Shown here: one piece after another, positions 1-9,492 of the stretch | How positions within the stretch are numbered: position 1 is the stretch's first letter | Layout: each line of letters begins with the position of its first letter | NCBI GenBank assembly: GCA_041665525.1 | Contig: JBAYIS010000021.1 | Location: 1-47,280, forward strand | Length of the DNA: 47,280 nucleotides | Origin: UBA8401 sp041665525 | GTDB lineage: Bacteria; Bacteroidota; Ignavibacteria; UBA10030; UBA8401 | Reading direction: 5' to 3' | Position numbers and translations under genes: made by a program | Notes under the pieces: model-generated | Told to the model about the DNA's origin: nothing | The model's database searches: none | What the model saw: the letters and a program-made list of their open reading frames with translations, nothing else

Positions 1-2188
1 GCGTAAAGGAAGGCTTCCATGAAAATACGCCAGTGACAGTATCAATGTTCATTCCCGGCTGAATGGAAGAAATATAATATCGTACGACATCCCCGTCCGG
101 ATCGAGAGCATCTGTATCAAACGCCAGTAGTTGATTTTCGTTGATCGTAGTATCGTTGATGAATTTGACGAACTGCGGCTTTTGATTCACATTCACTACT
201 GTAATCACCGCACTGTCCCGCACCACACCGTCCGGATGATAATCGCCGACGTCGTAAATTACTTTATGAACGCCTGCCTGTGTAAGGCCGGGTGTCCAGG
301 CGAATAATCCCTTCCCTGTCATCGTCATGCCGGGAGAACCGCTAAAGATGCCGAACAGCAACGAATCGTCATCGGCGTCTGTCGCCTGTACTTGAAATTG
401 ATATAAACTATTTTCTGGAATCGTTACACTGGGAATCTTCGCTGTAAAGACCGGGGCGGTGTTGGCTGCGATAACGGTAATATGTCCCGTGTTCTGTACG
501 AATGTCCTATTCGTCGATCCGGTCTCATTCAATATCATTTGTGAAAGTGTTATCGGTTGAACAACATTATTTTTTGCCTTAAACCGAAGTTTAATAAAAA
601 TCCCATTCCCGGTGAACGGCGTCGGTGAGGAAAGTGCAATTCGAAGCCCGGCGGAATCTTTTTGTTGAGGATCCGTCCCGTCTGTAATCGTTCCGGTCGT
701 GATACTGCCAAGGAAGTGTAACTTTGTCGTATCATAATTCACTGTGAACTGAGCAGCGATAATAGACTGTCCCGTTAACGAACTTACGCTGATAGGATAA
801 TCGATGGAATCGTTCGCCACAACGGTCGTATCCGGAAGCGTGAATCGAACGTCGTGCACCAGTATGCTATCTGTGCCGTCGAAACCATTCACATCCGTGG
901 CGGAAAACGCGGCATAACCGGATGTTTTCGCGGACAATATTCCGGTGATAGAATCAATCACGGCAATACTTGTGTCAGACAAGAATTTCCACCGATACGG
1001 ATTTGTTCCTCCAGATGCTATCAATTGCACTGATTCGGTGCGGATCAGGTTCGTTGGTTTGCCGGAAATGGAGATGAGCGGACCCTGGATCGGCGTGAAC
1101 TTTCCATTTTGGATATTTGCATTGAGATTTTCATTGAACAACACGTTGGACAATGTCATCCAATCCGTAAATCCAGCAAAACGTTTTACGCTGAACCGAA
1201 TAAATATGAAGACGCCGCTGTCTTGGAGCGCTTCTGTACCGGCCATAGCAACATCGACATATCCGGCTCCGAAAGATATTTGCGGCTCTCCCCATTGGTT
1301 CGCCAGTGTGCTATCCTGCACCAATCCGAGCGGGGTCAACAGTGAAGTATTGTACTGCAATCGGAACTGAGCCGAAACAATTCCTAATCCCGTTACTGTG
1401 GATAATCTCACAGGAAGATTGAATGTTTGATTCTGCAAAACGGCAGTATCCGTAATGCTGATTGTCAATGAACGGAGCTGCGGAGGATGGATCGGCAATA
1501 GATTTGACTGGTCGGTTAATCCCAGATCATCGGTGATGCTTACAGTCGTTTGTCCCACATTCTTACCAATCACCCGGCCGTTGGCATCCACCGATGCGAT
1601 GTGCGTATCCGCAATTGCCCATGTCACCGGCATATGGACATCCCCTGTTACGGAGAATTGAATCGTATCTCCGACGATCCTGTCCTGCGGCGGATTTTTA
1701 GGATTAATAAATATATCCATCGGCCGCATTGAACCGGTTGTGACAATGGCGGTAATGTTCCCTTCGTTTAATAATATATTTTGAAGCGAGGTGGTGGTCG
1801 TTCCAGAGGCTCCGGCTTTGATGGTAATCAGAAGATCAAGAAAGATCCCCTTGCCGGTAATAGGTTTTGAGTGGGCAAATGAAACGGCGCCGGTGGCAGC
1901 GTTGAATAAACAAGTCGCGGAATCCAAAAGTGTTCCTGTCTGTTGTATTCCGACAACATCGAATACCGTACCATTATGGACGATGGTAAATTCGCCGGCA
2001 AGCAGCGAATCGGCTGCTGTCAGCGAATCGCTCAGCATCACCGGATAGGCATACGTAACACCCCTTTTCCCAAATCCATCGGTCAGGGAAAAATGAAGTG
2101 TATCGGTCTGCGCAGACAAGAAATTCCAGCCGCAGATCGTACCAAGAAGCATGAGCGCTATGGATTGCCGCAGTAACAAACGAATCAT
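1..2188 (-). CDS. Secreted cohesin-like / Ig-fold surface protein, partial (C-terminus beyond the window)
   Basis: An open frame runs from ATG at 2188 to the window edge without a stop, about 729 codons. The N-terminus is a signal peptide (Arg-rich start, hydrophobic stretch to about residue 25, then SAQ). Three cohesin-like beta-sandwich stretches follow, near residues 30-150, 245-365 and 455-570, each with the pattern of an extracted strand, a QF-x-L-x-Y-[ND] motif and a late FNE/LNE motif. A Big2-like bacterial Ig segment (about 155-235) separates the first two. After residue 580 come two cadherin-like/He_PIG segments with DADDD and DPDGD calcium-type motifs. It starts 13 bases after the stop of the dockerin-bearing beta-helix gene, so the two are probably cotranscribed. 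I infer surface adhesion or scaffolding. The missing C-terminus would be expected to carry a sorting domain. Confidence 0.85.
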   Translation of the reverse strand, partial: MIRLLLRQSIALMLLGTICGWNFLSAQTDTLHFSLTDGFGKRGVTYAYPVMLSDSLTAADSLLAGEFTIVHNGTVFDVVGIQQTGTLLDSATCLFNAATGAVSFAHSKPITGKGIFLDLLITIKAGASGTTTTSLQNILLNEGNITAIVTTGSMRPMDIFINPKNPPQDRIVGDTIQFSVTGDVHMPVTWAIADTHIASVDANGRVIGKNVGQTTVSITDDLGLTDQSNLLPIHPPQLRSLTISITDTAVLQNQTFNLPVRLSTVTGLGIVSAQFRLQYNTSLLTPLGLVQDSTLANQWGEPQISFGAGYVDVAMAGTEALQDSGVFIFIRFSVKRFAGFTDWMTLSNVLFNENLNANIQNGKFTPIQGPLISISGKPTNLIRTESVQLIASGGTNPYRWKFLSDTSIAVIDSITGILSAKTSGYAAFSATDVNGFDGTDSILVHDVRFTLPDTTVVANDSIDYPISVSSLTGQSIIAAQFTVNYDTTKLHFLGSITTGTITDGTDPQQKDSAGLRIALSSPTPFTGNGIFIKLRFKAKNNVVQPITLSQMILNETGSTNRTFVQNTGHITVIAANTAPVFTAKIPSVTIPENSLYQFQVQATDADDDSLLFGIFSGSPGMTMTGKGLFAWTPGLTQAGVHKVIYDVGDYHPDGVVRDSAVITVVNVNQKPQFVKFINDTTINENQLLAFDTDALDPDGDVVRYYISSIQPGMNIDTVTGVFSWKPSFT

Positions 2189-2201
2189 TCAATACCGATA
2201 G

Positions 2202-5200
2202 TTATTTGACAAACATCATTTTCTTTGAACTGACATATTGTTGTCTTCCGGACGAAACTGCCTCAATCCTGTAAATATACATTCCGCTTGAGACGCCACT
2301 ACCGTATTCATCCGTACCATTCCACTGCAATGTATAAAATCCTGCGGACAAGTGTTCATTTATTAGCGTACGAACTTTTTGGCCAAGAATATTATAGATC
2401 ACAATGTTCACACTGCTTTCTTTCGGCAGCTGATACCGGATTGTTGTCTCTGGATTGAACGGATTCGGATAGTTCTGTTCCAGTGCAAATACGGCCGGAA
2501 TCTGCATGATATCCTTCACATCCAGCGTAATCGTTCCTCCATCCTTTGTAAAATCCGTTTCATTCAATACAAATTTTGTCACCGTGAACAAGATCGATTC
2601 CTTCGCTTTTCCTTCATCCGAAATTCGGAAAGTAAATCGCGCAATATCACCCGGTGTGTTCAGGGGATACACTCCGGCCAATGCAACATTCGCTTTCCCG
2701 GCTGGAATATACTGCGCCAGCGACATACTGTCCGATGCGGCTCCTCTCTGCATTGAGACTGGTTTCACGAGAGCTGTATCGAATTGCAGACTGAAGGAGG
2801 CGCCGTATACATTCACCGGTTTATTTAATCGGATAAGAAGGACAAACTCGCCCTCTTTATCCCCTTTTTCGGTCGTGAAGGTGAATGCTGTCTGCACATC
2901 TGTTTCGACGGATTGTTTTCCTAATCCAGGGAATCCAGAAATGAGTCCAACAACGTATCGCAAGATGTACGATGCATCCAATGTGCTGATTGTAGTATCT
3001 CCGCTGACATTCGCAGCGATCTGCTGGATAGGATTCAGTGTGATGATTCCGACATCATGCTGCAGAATTAAGGATGCATCGAATGCTGCGATCTGTCCGT
3101 TTCCGCTCACATCGCCAGGCAAAATTCCGGAGCGGGTAAATAGATACGGTCGATAATCCACCTGGCCGGCGCCGGAAATATAGATCTGATTCCCGGTGCC
3201 GGTCAAATTAAGATCGGCACCCTGATTTACCAGAGGACCGAGATTGCTCCCCCAGAAGTTGCTGTCTGCATCCGTTGTTGTGCCGGTCGAGCCGGAATAC
3301 ATACCATAGAGCGAATTCTTATAAATATTATTTCCACTGATGCTCGGCACGATTGCACCGGTAACATACAATCCTGTTTCATTGTCGTGTATCTCGCTGC
3401 CGGTAATCAGCGATGCAGAGTTCGTCAGGTATATTCCGCGGTATCGTGCATATGATACAAAACACGATTCAACACTTGCGGTAGTCTGATCAAAATCCAG
3501 CATACCGTTTCCACTCACATCACCATAGCGAACTATGGTCTGAAAGAAACGGGAATTTCCGGTTGCTGCACCGTTCAGTTGAATTCGATTCCAATCCCCG
3601 GGTATTGGCAATGTAACGGATGTATCCTGATTTGTATCGCCTCCGTACGTATCGTCTTTCCAGGAGGTGAAGATGATCTTGTTATTGATTGTTCCTTCTG
3701 CGGAGAGCGTTCCATCCACACTGATATATCCGCTGCCATATTCCTTCGGAAATTTCACGATGCTTCCCGCAGCAATCTGCAGGACGGTTGATGGTGGAAC
3801 ATATGCATCGCCCCGCACCGCAATCACTTTGGAATAATTCGGAGGAACCTCCATGCCTAATTGTCCAAAAATAGTTTCTTGCGTCACGAGGATATCATTA
3901 AATTTATTTCCGGATATCACATTGTTTTGATAGAAGTTACCTGCGGCATTGCCTGTGCCGTCCAGCGATAACTGTCCCGTGACACCGACAGCGTACCGGT
4001 TTCCGCTGATGGAATCATCAATGATATACGCGCGAGATGAATAGATTCCCGTCAGTCCGTTGTTCCGCACATTGTTTCCGGCAATCATCAACAACGTGTC
4101 AACAGCATCGTTCCGGGCGACAATGAACATGCCATGATCGCCATTATAGTTCACTGAATTGCCGAAAACAGATAATGGAATGGAATTGTTCTCCACCATT
4201 AGACCGGTGTATCCATTGTGTGAAATGTTACTGTTAAGTACGACAGATACTTTGGAAGGATTTTGCGCCCATACGCCGTAATTTCCATTCTTAATGATCT
4301 GTGAATATCGCAGCGTTAAGTTGTTGCTGCTTCCGCTTGTTGAAAGCCGAATTCCAGATTGCGTACAACTATCCACCACTGTACTGTCGATAGTGATAGG
4401 AGTGTTATAAACGTAAATTCCCGATGAGGAAGATTTCCGGATAAGATTGTTGGAAAAAACAACCGTGCCGACATTGGATTCAAAATAGACCATTTGTGTT
4501 CCGTCGCGGCCGCCGTATTTAAACTGACAATATCGCACAATGGAAGCTCCGCTGCCGTTCCTGAATGCAACATAATTCCAGTCTCCCGGCGCTGGAGGTG
4601 TAAAATCAGTCAACGCTGTGGTTTTTCCTCCGGCAACACTGTCCCTCCACGATGTAAAGACAATGGGATTTACAAGTGTTCCGTTTGCCAGCAAAGTACC
4701 ATAGACGTTAAACTGCTGCCAGTTATTCGTCGGTATCTGTTGGAATTTCACTGTAACACCCGGTTCTATCACCAGCGTCGTTCCGGATGCTACTTCGATA
4801 TCCGAGATTGCGACATACGTTTTTGATGAAATCGCCAAAGGGAAGATCGCTTTTAATGTATCAGAAATGTCCGCATCCCAAATTGCAATGGCGTTATATA
4901 GATTGTCTGCAATAGTATTTCCATCCACACCACTCGGATCGGTATAAATATTTCCTGTTTTTCTCCAAACGGCAAGAGGATACCGGTTACGAAGAATCGT
5001 GTTGTCAATAAACGTTGCACGACTGCTCAGTATCCCTTCGCCGGAATGATCCGTGATGAGATTTCCCACAAATCGAAGATTATCCACAGTGATGGAGGGA
5101 CTGTTGGTGTAAATACCGCCGGAGGAGTTATGATCTATGATATTCCCTTGATACACCTGATTAAGTGTACCGGTGCTTGTACCAATTCCCCATCCATTGT

Positions 5201-7832
5201 TCCTCCGGATTGTACAATTGGAAATCTCACGAAATGTCGAGTTGTTGGCTGTTTGAAGTCCGGTATTATTATTATCCTGAACAGTACTGTTGCGGACCGT
5301 TACATCGGAAGGCCTGTTTCCCAAAATATAAATACCGTGATTGGCATTACTATCCACCAACGCATTTTCAAACGTTACCTGACAATCAACGATATAGATT
5401 CCGAAATAACCTGATTTTCGACTGATAATATTCGTGATGGGATTTAGCATCACAATATCGTTGGACATAAACAGATTACCATTTCCTCCCTGTCCGCCGT
5501 ACTTAAATATGCAATAGTTCAGGATTGAAGCATTCGAAGTGTTTGTATACAACCGCACATACTGCCAATCGTTCGGCACCGGCGCTGTATTATCCGAAAG
5601 TAGATTTGTTTTTCCGCCATAAAACGAATCTCGATACGATGTGAATACGATCGGATCAACAGCAGTTCCGTTAGCAATTATCGTCCCGTCCACGCGAAAA
5701 TAAAGTCCGGCAGCCATTTTTATCACCGTGCCGGGTTGGATCACCAGTGTCGTACCGCCGCTGACGGCAACAGAAGAACCATTATCTATATAAACATATG
5801 TTTTTGAAGTCATACCGGAAGGAAACATCAAGCCCAATGTGTCGCGCAAGCTTTCCTGAGATCGGTTCGAACGCAGACCAATTGCATTATTATAGAGATT
5901 GCCGGTGATCGTATTACCGCTGTAGATACTGTTCACCCGGCCGATCAGTGAAATGGGGTAACTGTTTCCCTGAATGAGATTATTGGTGATCACCGCTTTG
6001 GAGGTGATGATCCCCTCCTGTCCATGATTCAATATTTTGTTGCTGTCAATGGTGACAATATCGTCAACATTAAAACACCATAGGCCGTATCCGGCGCCGT
6101 TTCCTTCGATGCGGTTGTAGGATATGTTTTGCGCGCCAACTCCATACCAAAGATACAACCCGCCTGAAGTATTAAAGGAAATATCCGAACTGTCCAGTGA
6201 AACCAATGTTGCGCCCGATGTTCCGCCGTCCGCAACGATGCCGTAGGTATTCCCTTGAAGAACCGACTTCCTCACATTGAATCGAGAAGTTCCATTGGCG
6301 TGTATGCCATATGAGCCGTTGTTGGTTATAGTGGAACCGTAAATATTTGGATTGGAACTTGTAATAAACACTCCATACGAATTGTTCGATCCAAAGACAG
6401 ATGATGTAATGTTGGCATGTGCTCCGTTGTTCAGGTACAAGCCATGATTTGAACTTTGTGTGCTGAACATGTTGCTGATGGAAGGCGACGCACCATCCAC
6501 ACGAAGATTACCATTACCGGTTGAACCGCCCCATTTAAAGATGCAATTATTTATTACGCTGGTGTTGTTTTGATTAAAATAGAGATACACCATATCCCAC
6601 AATCCCTTCGCAGCGATGGTCGCCGTGCTGTCTCCGTTGGTATCGCCGCCGTATGAGTCGTCCTTTTCTGAAGTGAAAATGATTAAACTGTCCGGAGCGC
6701 CGCTCGCGGTGATGGAACCATTCACCGTTAACCGTGCGCCGTTTGCAAATTTCACAATCACGCCGGGATTAATGGTCAGCCGAAATCCTGTGTTGACCGC
6801 AATATCATTTTTTATCCAGTAGATACCGTTGGTCCATGTAGAATCTTTTGTGATATTTCCCGTTACAGATATAAATGGCAAAGTAGGTTCAAGAATGATC
6901 CATGGCTGATAATCGACATAGTTGCTGATATTATCTCCGGTGCCGGTCGGGTTGCTGCTTGGATTATATGGACCGGCATCGTCTCCCCAATAATTCTTTC
7001 GTGCCAGCACTGCCGTAGTCCCCGTATTGAGAAGTCCCCAGGAAATATTATCCATGATCGTATCCTGTGTTATGGTTGGCTGCGATCCTCCTACAAGTGT
7101 AAATTGTATTCCGATGGTATTATGACGAATATTATTGTGGGTAATAACTGGTGCGGCACTGCTGCTGATAAAAATCCCGGTTCCATTGGAATCGACGGCG
7201 GAGCGAAGAATCGATGCTGTTGAGTTAACGCCGATCATTATACCGCCGGCGGCATTGTTAGAGATGGTGCAGGAATCAACAGTGAAATTCAAAGAGAGAT
7301 CAGCAAATATTCCATAACCGGCATTTTCCCGCAGGAGGGTATTTGCTATGCGGGGGGATGATGACCGTGGATTAATTCCGTTGGAGGAACTGTATCGGAT
7401 AATAGAATTCGTGACGTCGATCTTCGGTGTGCCGGTCTTGTAGAACAGCGACGCTGCATTGGATCCCCCGCCGGCATATTCAATGATACAATAATCAATC
7501 ACCGAAGTAATCTGTGCGGAAGGTTGTAATTCAATGCCGTTCCAATCACCGGTTGCGGGCACTCCGGAATTGGAAGTAAACGTAATGACGCTGCCGGATG
7601 TTCCATCTGCAACAATCTTGCCGGCAACAACAAGCATTGCACCGGCAGTAAACTCCACCGTGGTGCCGGGTTGGATCGTAAGAATCCTGTCTGAAGGGAT
7701 ATAGACAGAATCCGCTATCACTGTACCGGTCCATGTCGTATCCGATGTAATCGCACCGGAAACAGTTTGAGACAACAGGCTGGATAAACCGAACAATGTC
7801 AATATGAAGAAAATGCGTATCAAACGACCCAT
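2202..7832 (-). CDS. Giant secreted beta-helix protein with dockerin, cohesin-like domain and type IX secretion sorting domain
   Basis: 1876 residues. Signal peptide at 1-26. The body is parallel right-handed beta-helix repeats (NosD/Beta_helix type, rich in N-I-x-G-N and GI/GLY turns). It is built of five related modules starting near residues 28, 322, 673, 997 and 1331; each opens with a TL-x-I-x-PGT-x-VKF strand pair and an IVFTS motif. A dockerin type I pair sits near 1565-1625 with two calcium loops (DVSGNGQ...D and NVSGDTT...D). A cohesin-like domain spans about 1640-1770. The last 95 residues are a type A sorting domain (NYPNPFNP, YNILGQ, SGMYIYR), predicting export by the type IX system and anchoring at the surface. 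The start is supported by AAGGA just upstream of the ATG. The beta-helix fold suggests carbohydrate binding or adhesion; I see no certain catalytic motif. Confidence 0.93.
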   Translation of the reverse strand: MGRLIRIFFILTLFGLSSLLSQTVSGAITSDTTWTGTVIADSVYIPSDRILTIQPGTTVEFTAGAMLVVAGKIVADGTSGSVITFTSNSGVPATGDWNGIELQPSAQITSVIDYCIIEYAGGGSNAASLFYKTGTPKIDVTNSIIRYSSSNGINPRSSSPRIANTLLRENAGYGIFADLSLNFTVDSCTISNNAAGGIMIGVNSTASILRSAVDSNGTGIFISSSAAPVITHNNIRHNTIGIQFTLVGGSQPTITQDTIMDNISWGLLNTGTTAVLARKNYWGDDAGPYNPSSNPTGTGDNISNYVDYQPWIILEPTLPFISVTGNITKDSTWTNGIYWIKNDIAVNTGFRLTINPGVIVKFANGARLTVNGSITASGAPDSLIIFTSEKDDSYGGDTNGDSTATIAAKGLWDMVYLYFNQNNTSVINNCIFKWGGSTGNGNLRVDGASPSISNMFSTQSSNHGLYLNNGAHANITSSVFGSNNSYGVFITSSNPNIYGSTITNNGSYGIHANGTSRFNVRKSVLQGNTYGIVADGGTSGATLVSLDSSDISFNTSGGLYLWYGVGAQNISYNRIEGNGAGYGLWCFNVDDIVTIDSNKILNHGQEGIITSKAVITNNLIQGNSYPISLIGRVNSIYSGNTITGNLYNNAIGLRSNRSQESLRDTLGLMFPSGMTSKTYVYIDNGSSVAVSGGTTLVIQPGTVIKMAAGLYFRVDGTIIANGTAVDPIVFTSYRDSFYGGKTNLLSDNTAPVPNDWQYVRLYTNTSNASILNYCIFKYGGQGGNGNLFMSNDIVMLNPITNIISRKSGYFGIYIVDCQVTFENALVDSNANHGIYILGNRPSDVTVRNSTVQDNNNTGLQTANNSTFREISNCTIRRNNGWGIGTSTGTLNQVYQGNIIDHNSSGGIYTNSPSITVDNLRFVGNLITDHSGEGILSSRATFIDNTILRNRYPLAVWRKTGNIYTDPSGVDGNTIADNLYNAIAIWDADISDTLKAIFPLAISSKTYVAISDIEVASGTTLVIEPGVTVKFQQIPTNNWQQFNVYGTLLANGTLVNPIVFTSWRDSVAGGKTTALTDFTPPAPGDWNYVAFRNGSGASIVRYCQFKYGGRDGTQMVYFESNVGTVVFSNNLIRKSSSSGIYVYNTPITIDSTVVDSCTQSGIRLSTSGSSNNLTLRYSQIIKNGNYGVWAQNPSKVSVVLNSNISHNGYTGLMVENNSIPLSVFGNSVNYNGDHGMFIVARNDAVDTLLMIAGNNVRNNGLTGIYSSRAYIIDDSISGNRYAVGVTGQLSLDGTGNAAGNFYQNNVISGNKFNDILVTQETIFGQLGMEVPPNYSKVIAVRGDAYVPPSTVLQIAAGSIVKFPKEYGSGYISVDGTLSAEGTINNKIIFTSWKDDTYGGDTNQDTSVTLPIPGDWNRIQLNGAATGNSRFFQTIVRYGDVSGNGMLDFDQTTASVESCFVSYARYRGIYLTNSASLITGSEIHDNETGLYVTGAIVPSISGNNIYKNSLYGMYSGSTGTTTDADSNFWGSNLGPLVNQGADLNLTGTGNQIYISGAGQVDYRPYLFTRSGILPGDVSGNGQIAAFDASLILQHDVGIITLNPIQQIAANVSGDTTISTLDASYILRYVVGLISGFPGLGKQSVETDVQTAFTFTTEKGDKEGEFVLLIRLNKPVNVYGASFSLQFDTALVKPVSMQRGAASDSMSLAQYIPAGKANVALAGVYPLNTPGDIARFTFRISDEGKAKESILFTVTKFVLNETDFTKDGGTITLDVKDIMQIPAVFALEQNYPNPFNPETTIRYQLPKESSVNIVIYNILGQKVRTLINEHLSAGFYTLQWNGTDEYGSGVSSGMYIYRIEAVSSGRQQYVSSKKMMFVK

Positions 7833-7838
7833 GCAATC

Positions 7839-7845
7839 GTCCTTT
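7839..7845 (-). promoter_or_regulatory. Ribosome binding site of the beta-helix gene
   Basis: The minus strand reads GAAAGGACGATTGC immediately before the ATG at 7832. This is a good AAGGA Shine-Dalgarno match at normal spacing, and it fixes the start of the 1876-residue protein. Confidence 0.6.
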
Positions 7846-7912
7846 CAAACAATCATGATCTTATTTTTGTCGAAAAAAGTAAGAGAAAAGTTGTTATGAT
7901 ACTGTTAGTGCA

Positions 7913-7927
7913 ATCACATGTTGTGAT
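7913..7927. promoter_or_regulatory. Perfect palindrome upstream of the beta-helix gene (possible operator)
   Basis: ATCACATGTTGTGAT has perfect 6-base arms around a 3-base centre. It lies about 80 bases upstream of the start codon at 7832, in the 173-base gap after rfbC. The half-sites resemble those of Crp/Fnr-type regulators (TGTGA/TCACA) but in inverted order and with a different spacer, so I do not name a regulator. Confidence 0.3.
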
Positions 7928-8005
7928 AATTGAACTGTCTCACTACAACCGGGTTGAGGAAGGAATTCTTGACCGTAAACTGATAATTTTACGGGAATAA
8001 TGCAA

Positions 8006-8557
8006 TTACCGGAAGGTAAAATCTTGCGGGATAGTTGAAAACAACGGTGCTATTTGGTCTTTTGGTGATACCAATGGATCCTGCACATTCCATTCGATCT
8101 TCAGTTCAGGATCATTGAATCGAATAGCACGTTCGTGCTCTTTGGAATAGTAATTCGTGCATTTGTAATGGAACACTGCCTTGTCGGAAAGAACAGAAAA
8201 TCCGTGGGCAAAACCAGGCGGAATCCATAATTGCGCGCTGTTTTCATCGGATAATTCTACGGCAAAATACTTGCCAAAAGTCGGCGATCCAAACCGAATA
8301 TCGACGGCAACGTCAATCACTTTTCCGGAAAGGACTTTACAGAGTTTTCCCTGGGCGAATTCTCCCACCTGATAATGAAGTCCTCTGATGGTATTCCTTT
8401 TGGATTCGGACACATTGTCCTGTACAAATTCTACTTCGCCGCAAATCTCAGCGTGCCGTTTCTTATTGTATGCCTCAAAGAAATACCCGCGTTCATCACG
8501 AAGTACGTTAGGATAGATAACGGCGACCCCTTGCAAAGGGCTGTGCTCGTATTTCAT
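8006..8557 (-). CDS. rfbC: dTDP-4-dehydrorhamnose 3,5-epimerase
   Basis: 183 residues, the usual length for RmlC. It epimerises dTDP-4-keto-6-deoxyglucose at C3 and C5 in the cytoplasm, the third step towards dTDP-L-rhamnose for surface polysaccharide. Family hallmarks are visible: the DERGYF(F)E motif near residue 20, the IRGLHYQ motif with the catalytic histidine near residue 60, the GKVIDVAVDIR strand, and the LWIPPGFAHGF cupin motif near 110-120. Its start is 2 bases past the stop of rfbA, so the two form an operon. rfbB and rfbD are not in the window. Confidence 0.96.
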   Translation of the reverse strand: MKYEHSPLQGVAVIYPNVLRDERGYFFEAYNKKRHAEICGEVEFVQDNVSESKRNTIRGLHYQVGEFAQGKLCKVLSGKVIDVAVDIRFGSPTFGKYFAVELSDENSAQLWIPPGFAHGFSVLSDKAVFHYKCTNYYSKEHERAIRFNDPELKIEWNVQDPLVSPKDQIAPLFSTIPQDFTFR

Positions 8558-8559
8558 AT

Positions 8560-9423
8560 TTACTCTTCGTGTAAAATTCGTTCGAGATACGTCCTGTATG
8601 CAGAACGGGGAATATTATTAATCACATTTTCAAACTGCCCGCGGGTAATGAACTTCATCAGGTAGGCGATTTCTTCAATGCACGCCACTTTCAATCCCTG
8701 ACGGTCTTCGATCACGCCGAAAAAATTCGATGCCTGAAGCAATGCTTCGGGAGTTCCGGTATCCAGCCACGCAACACCGCGACCGATTTTTTCCACCTGC
8801 AGTTTTCCCTGTTTCATGTATGTGTTGTTCACATCAGTGATCTCCAGTTCGCCCCGCGGAGACGGTTGGATGTTTTTTGAGATCTCCACAACGGAATTGT
8901 CATACACGTATAAGCCGGGGACGGCAAAACTTGATTTCGGCATTTTCGGTTTTTCTTCAATGGAGATCGCTTTCCCGCTCTTATCGAATTCCACTACGCC
9001 GTATCGTTCAGGATCGTTCACCCTGTATCCGAAGATTGTTGCTCCTTCTTTCCGCTGAAGCGCATTATAGAAGAAATCCAGCTGCCCGTAAAAAATATTA
9101 TCCCCTAATATAAGCGTCACAGGATCCTTGCCGATAAACTGTTCGCCGAGAATGAACGATTCAGCGATGCCGTTCGGTGCAGACTGCAGTTGATACGTTA
9201 TCGAAACGCCGAGATGCGAACCGTCTCCAAACAGCTGTTGATACATCGGAATGGTTTCTTTGTTCGAGATGATCAGAATATCCTTGATGCCGCCGAGCAT
9301 CAAGATTGATACGGGATAATAGATCAGCGGCTTATCATAAATGATCGTCAATTGTTTGCTGTATACTTTGGTGATAGGATATAACCGGGTCCCGGAACCT
9401 CCGGCAAGCACAATACCTTTCAT
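8560..9423 (-). CDS. rfbA: Glucose-1-phosphate thymidylyltransferase
   Basis: 287 residues, full length for RmlA. It makes dTDP-glucose from dTTP and glucose-1-phosphate, the entry step of dTDP-sugar synthesis. The N-terminus has the nucleotidyltransferase signature GGSGTRLYPIT followed by SKQ and YDKPLIYYP. The metal/substrate motif LGDNIFYG and the EKP motif are present, and the C-terminal half has the W-L-DTGT motif. An AGGA-type ribosome site precedes the ATG. It is the first gene of the rfbA-rfbC pair and is separated by 69 bases from the upstream REC-Hpt gene. Confidence 0.97.
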   Translation of the reverse strand: MKGIVLAGGSGTRLYPITKVYSKQLTIIYDKPLIYYPVSILMLGGIKDILIISNKETIPMYQQLFGDGSHLGVSITYQLQSAPNGIAESFILGEQFIGKDPVTLILGDNIFYGQLDFFYNALQRKEGATIFGYRVNDPERYGVVEFDKSGKAISIEEKPKMPKSSFAVPGLYVYDNSVVEISKNIQPSPRGELEITDVNNTYMKQGKLQVEKIGRGVAWLDTGTPEALLQASNFFGVIEDRQGLKVACIEEIAYLMKFITRGQFENVINNIPRSAYRTYLERILHEE

Positions 9424-9492
9424 GACGTCCTCATTGAGTGAAAAATTAATGTTTGAATATACGTATCTTTTTTGATGAAGGAAAAAAAGAAA

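Noticed and set aside
2506..3156. 216-codon plus-strand frame opposite the sorting and cohesin-like domains
   Set aside because: It overlaps the clearly coding minus-strand C-terminus and has no recognisable features.
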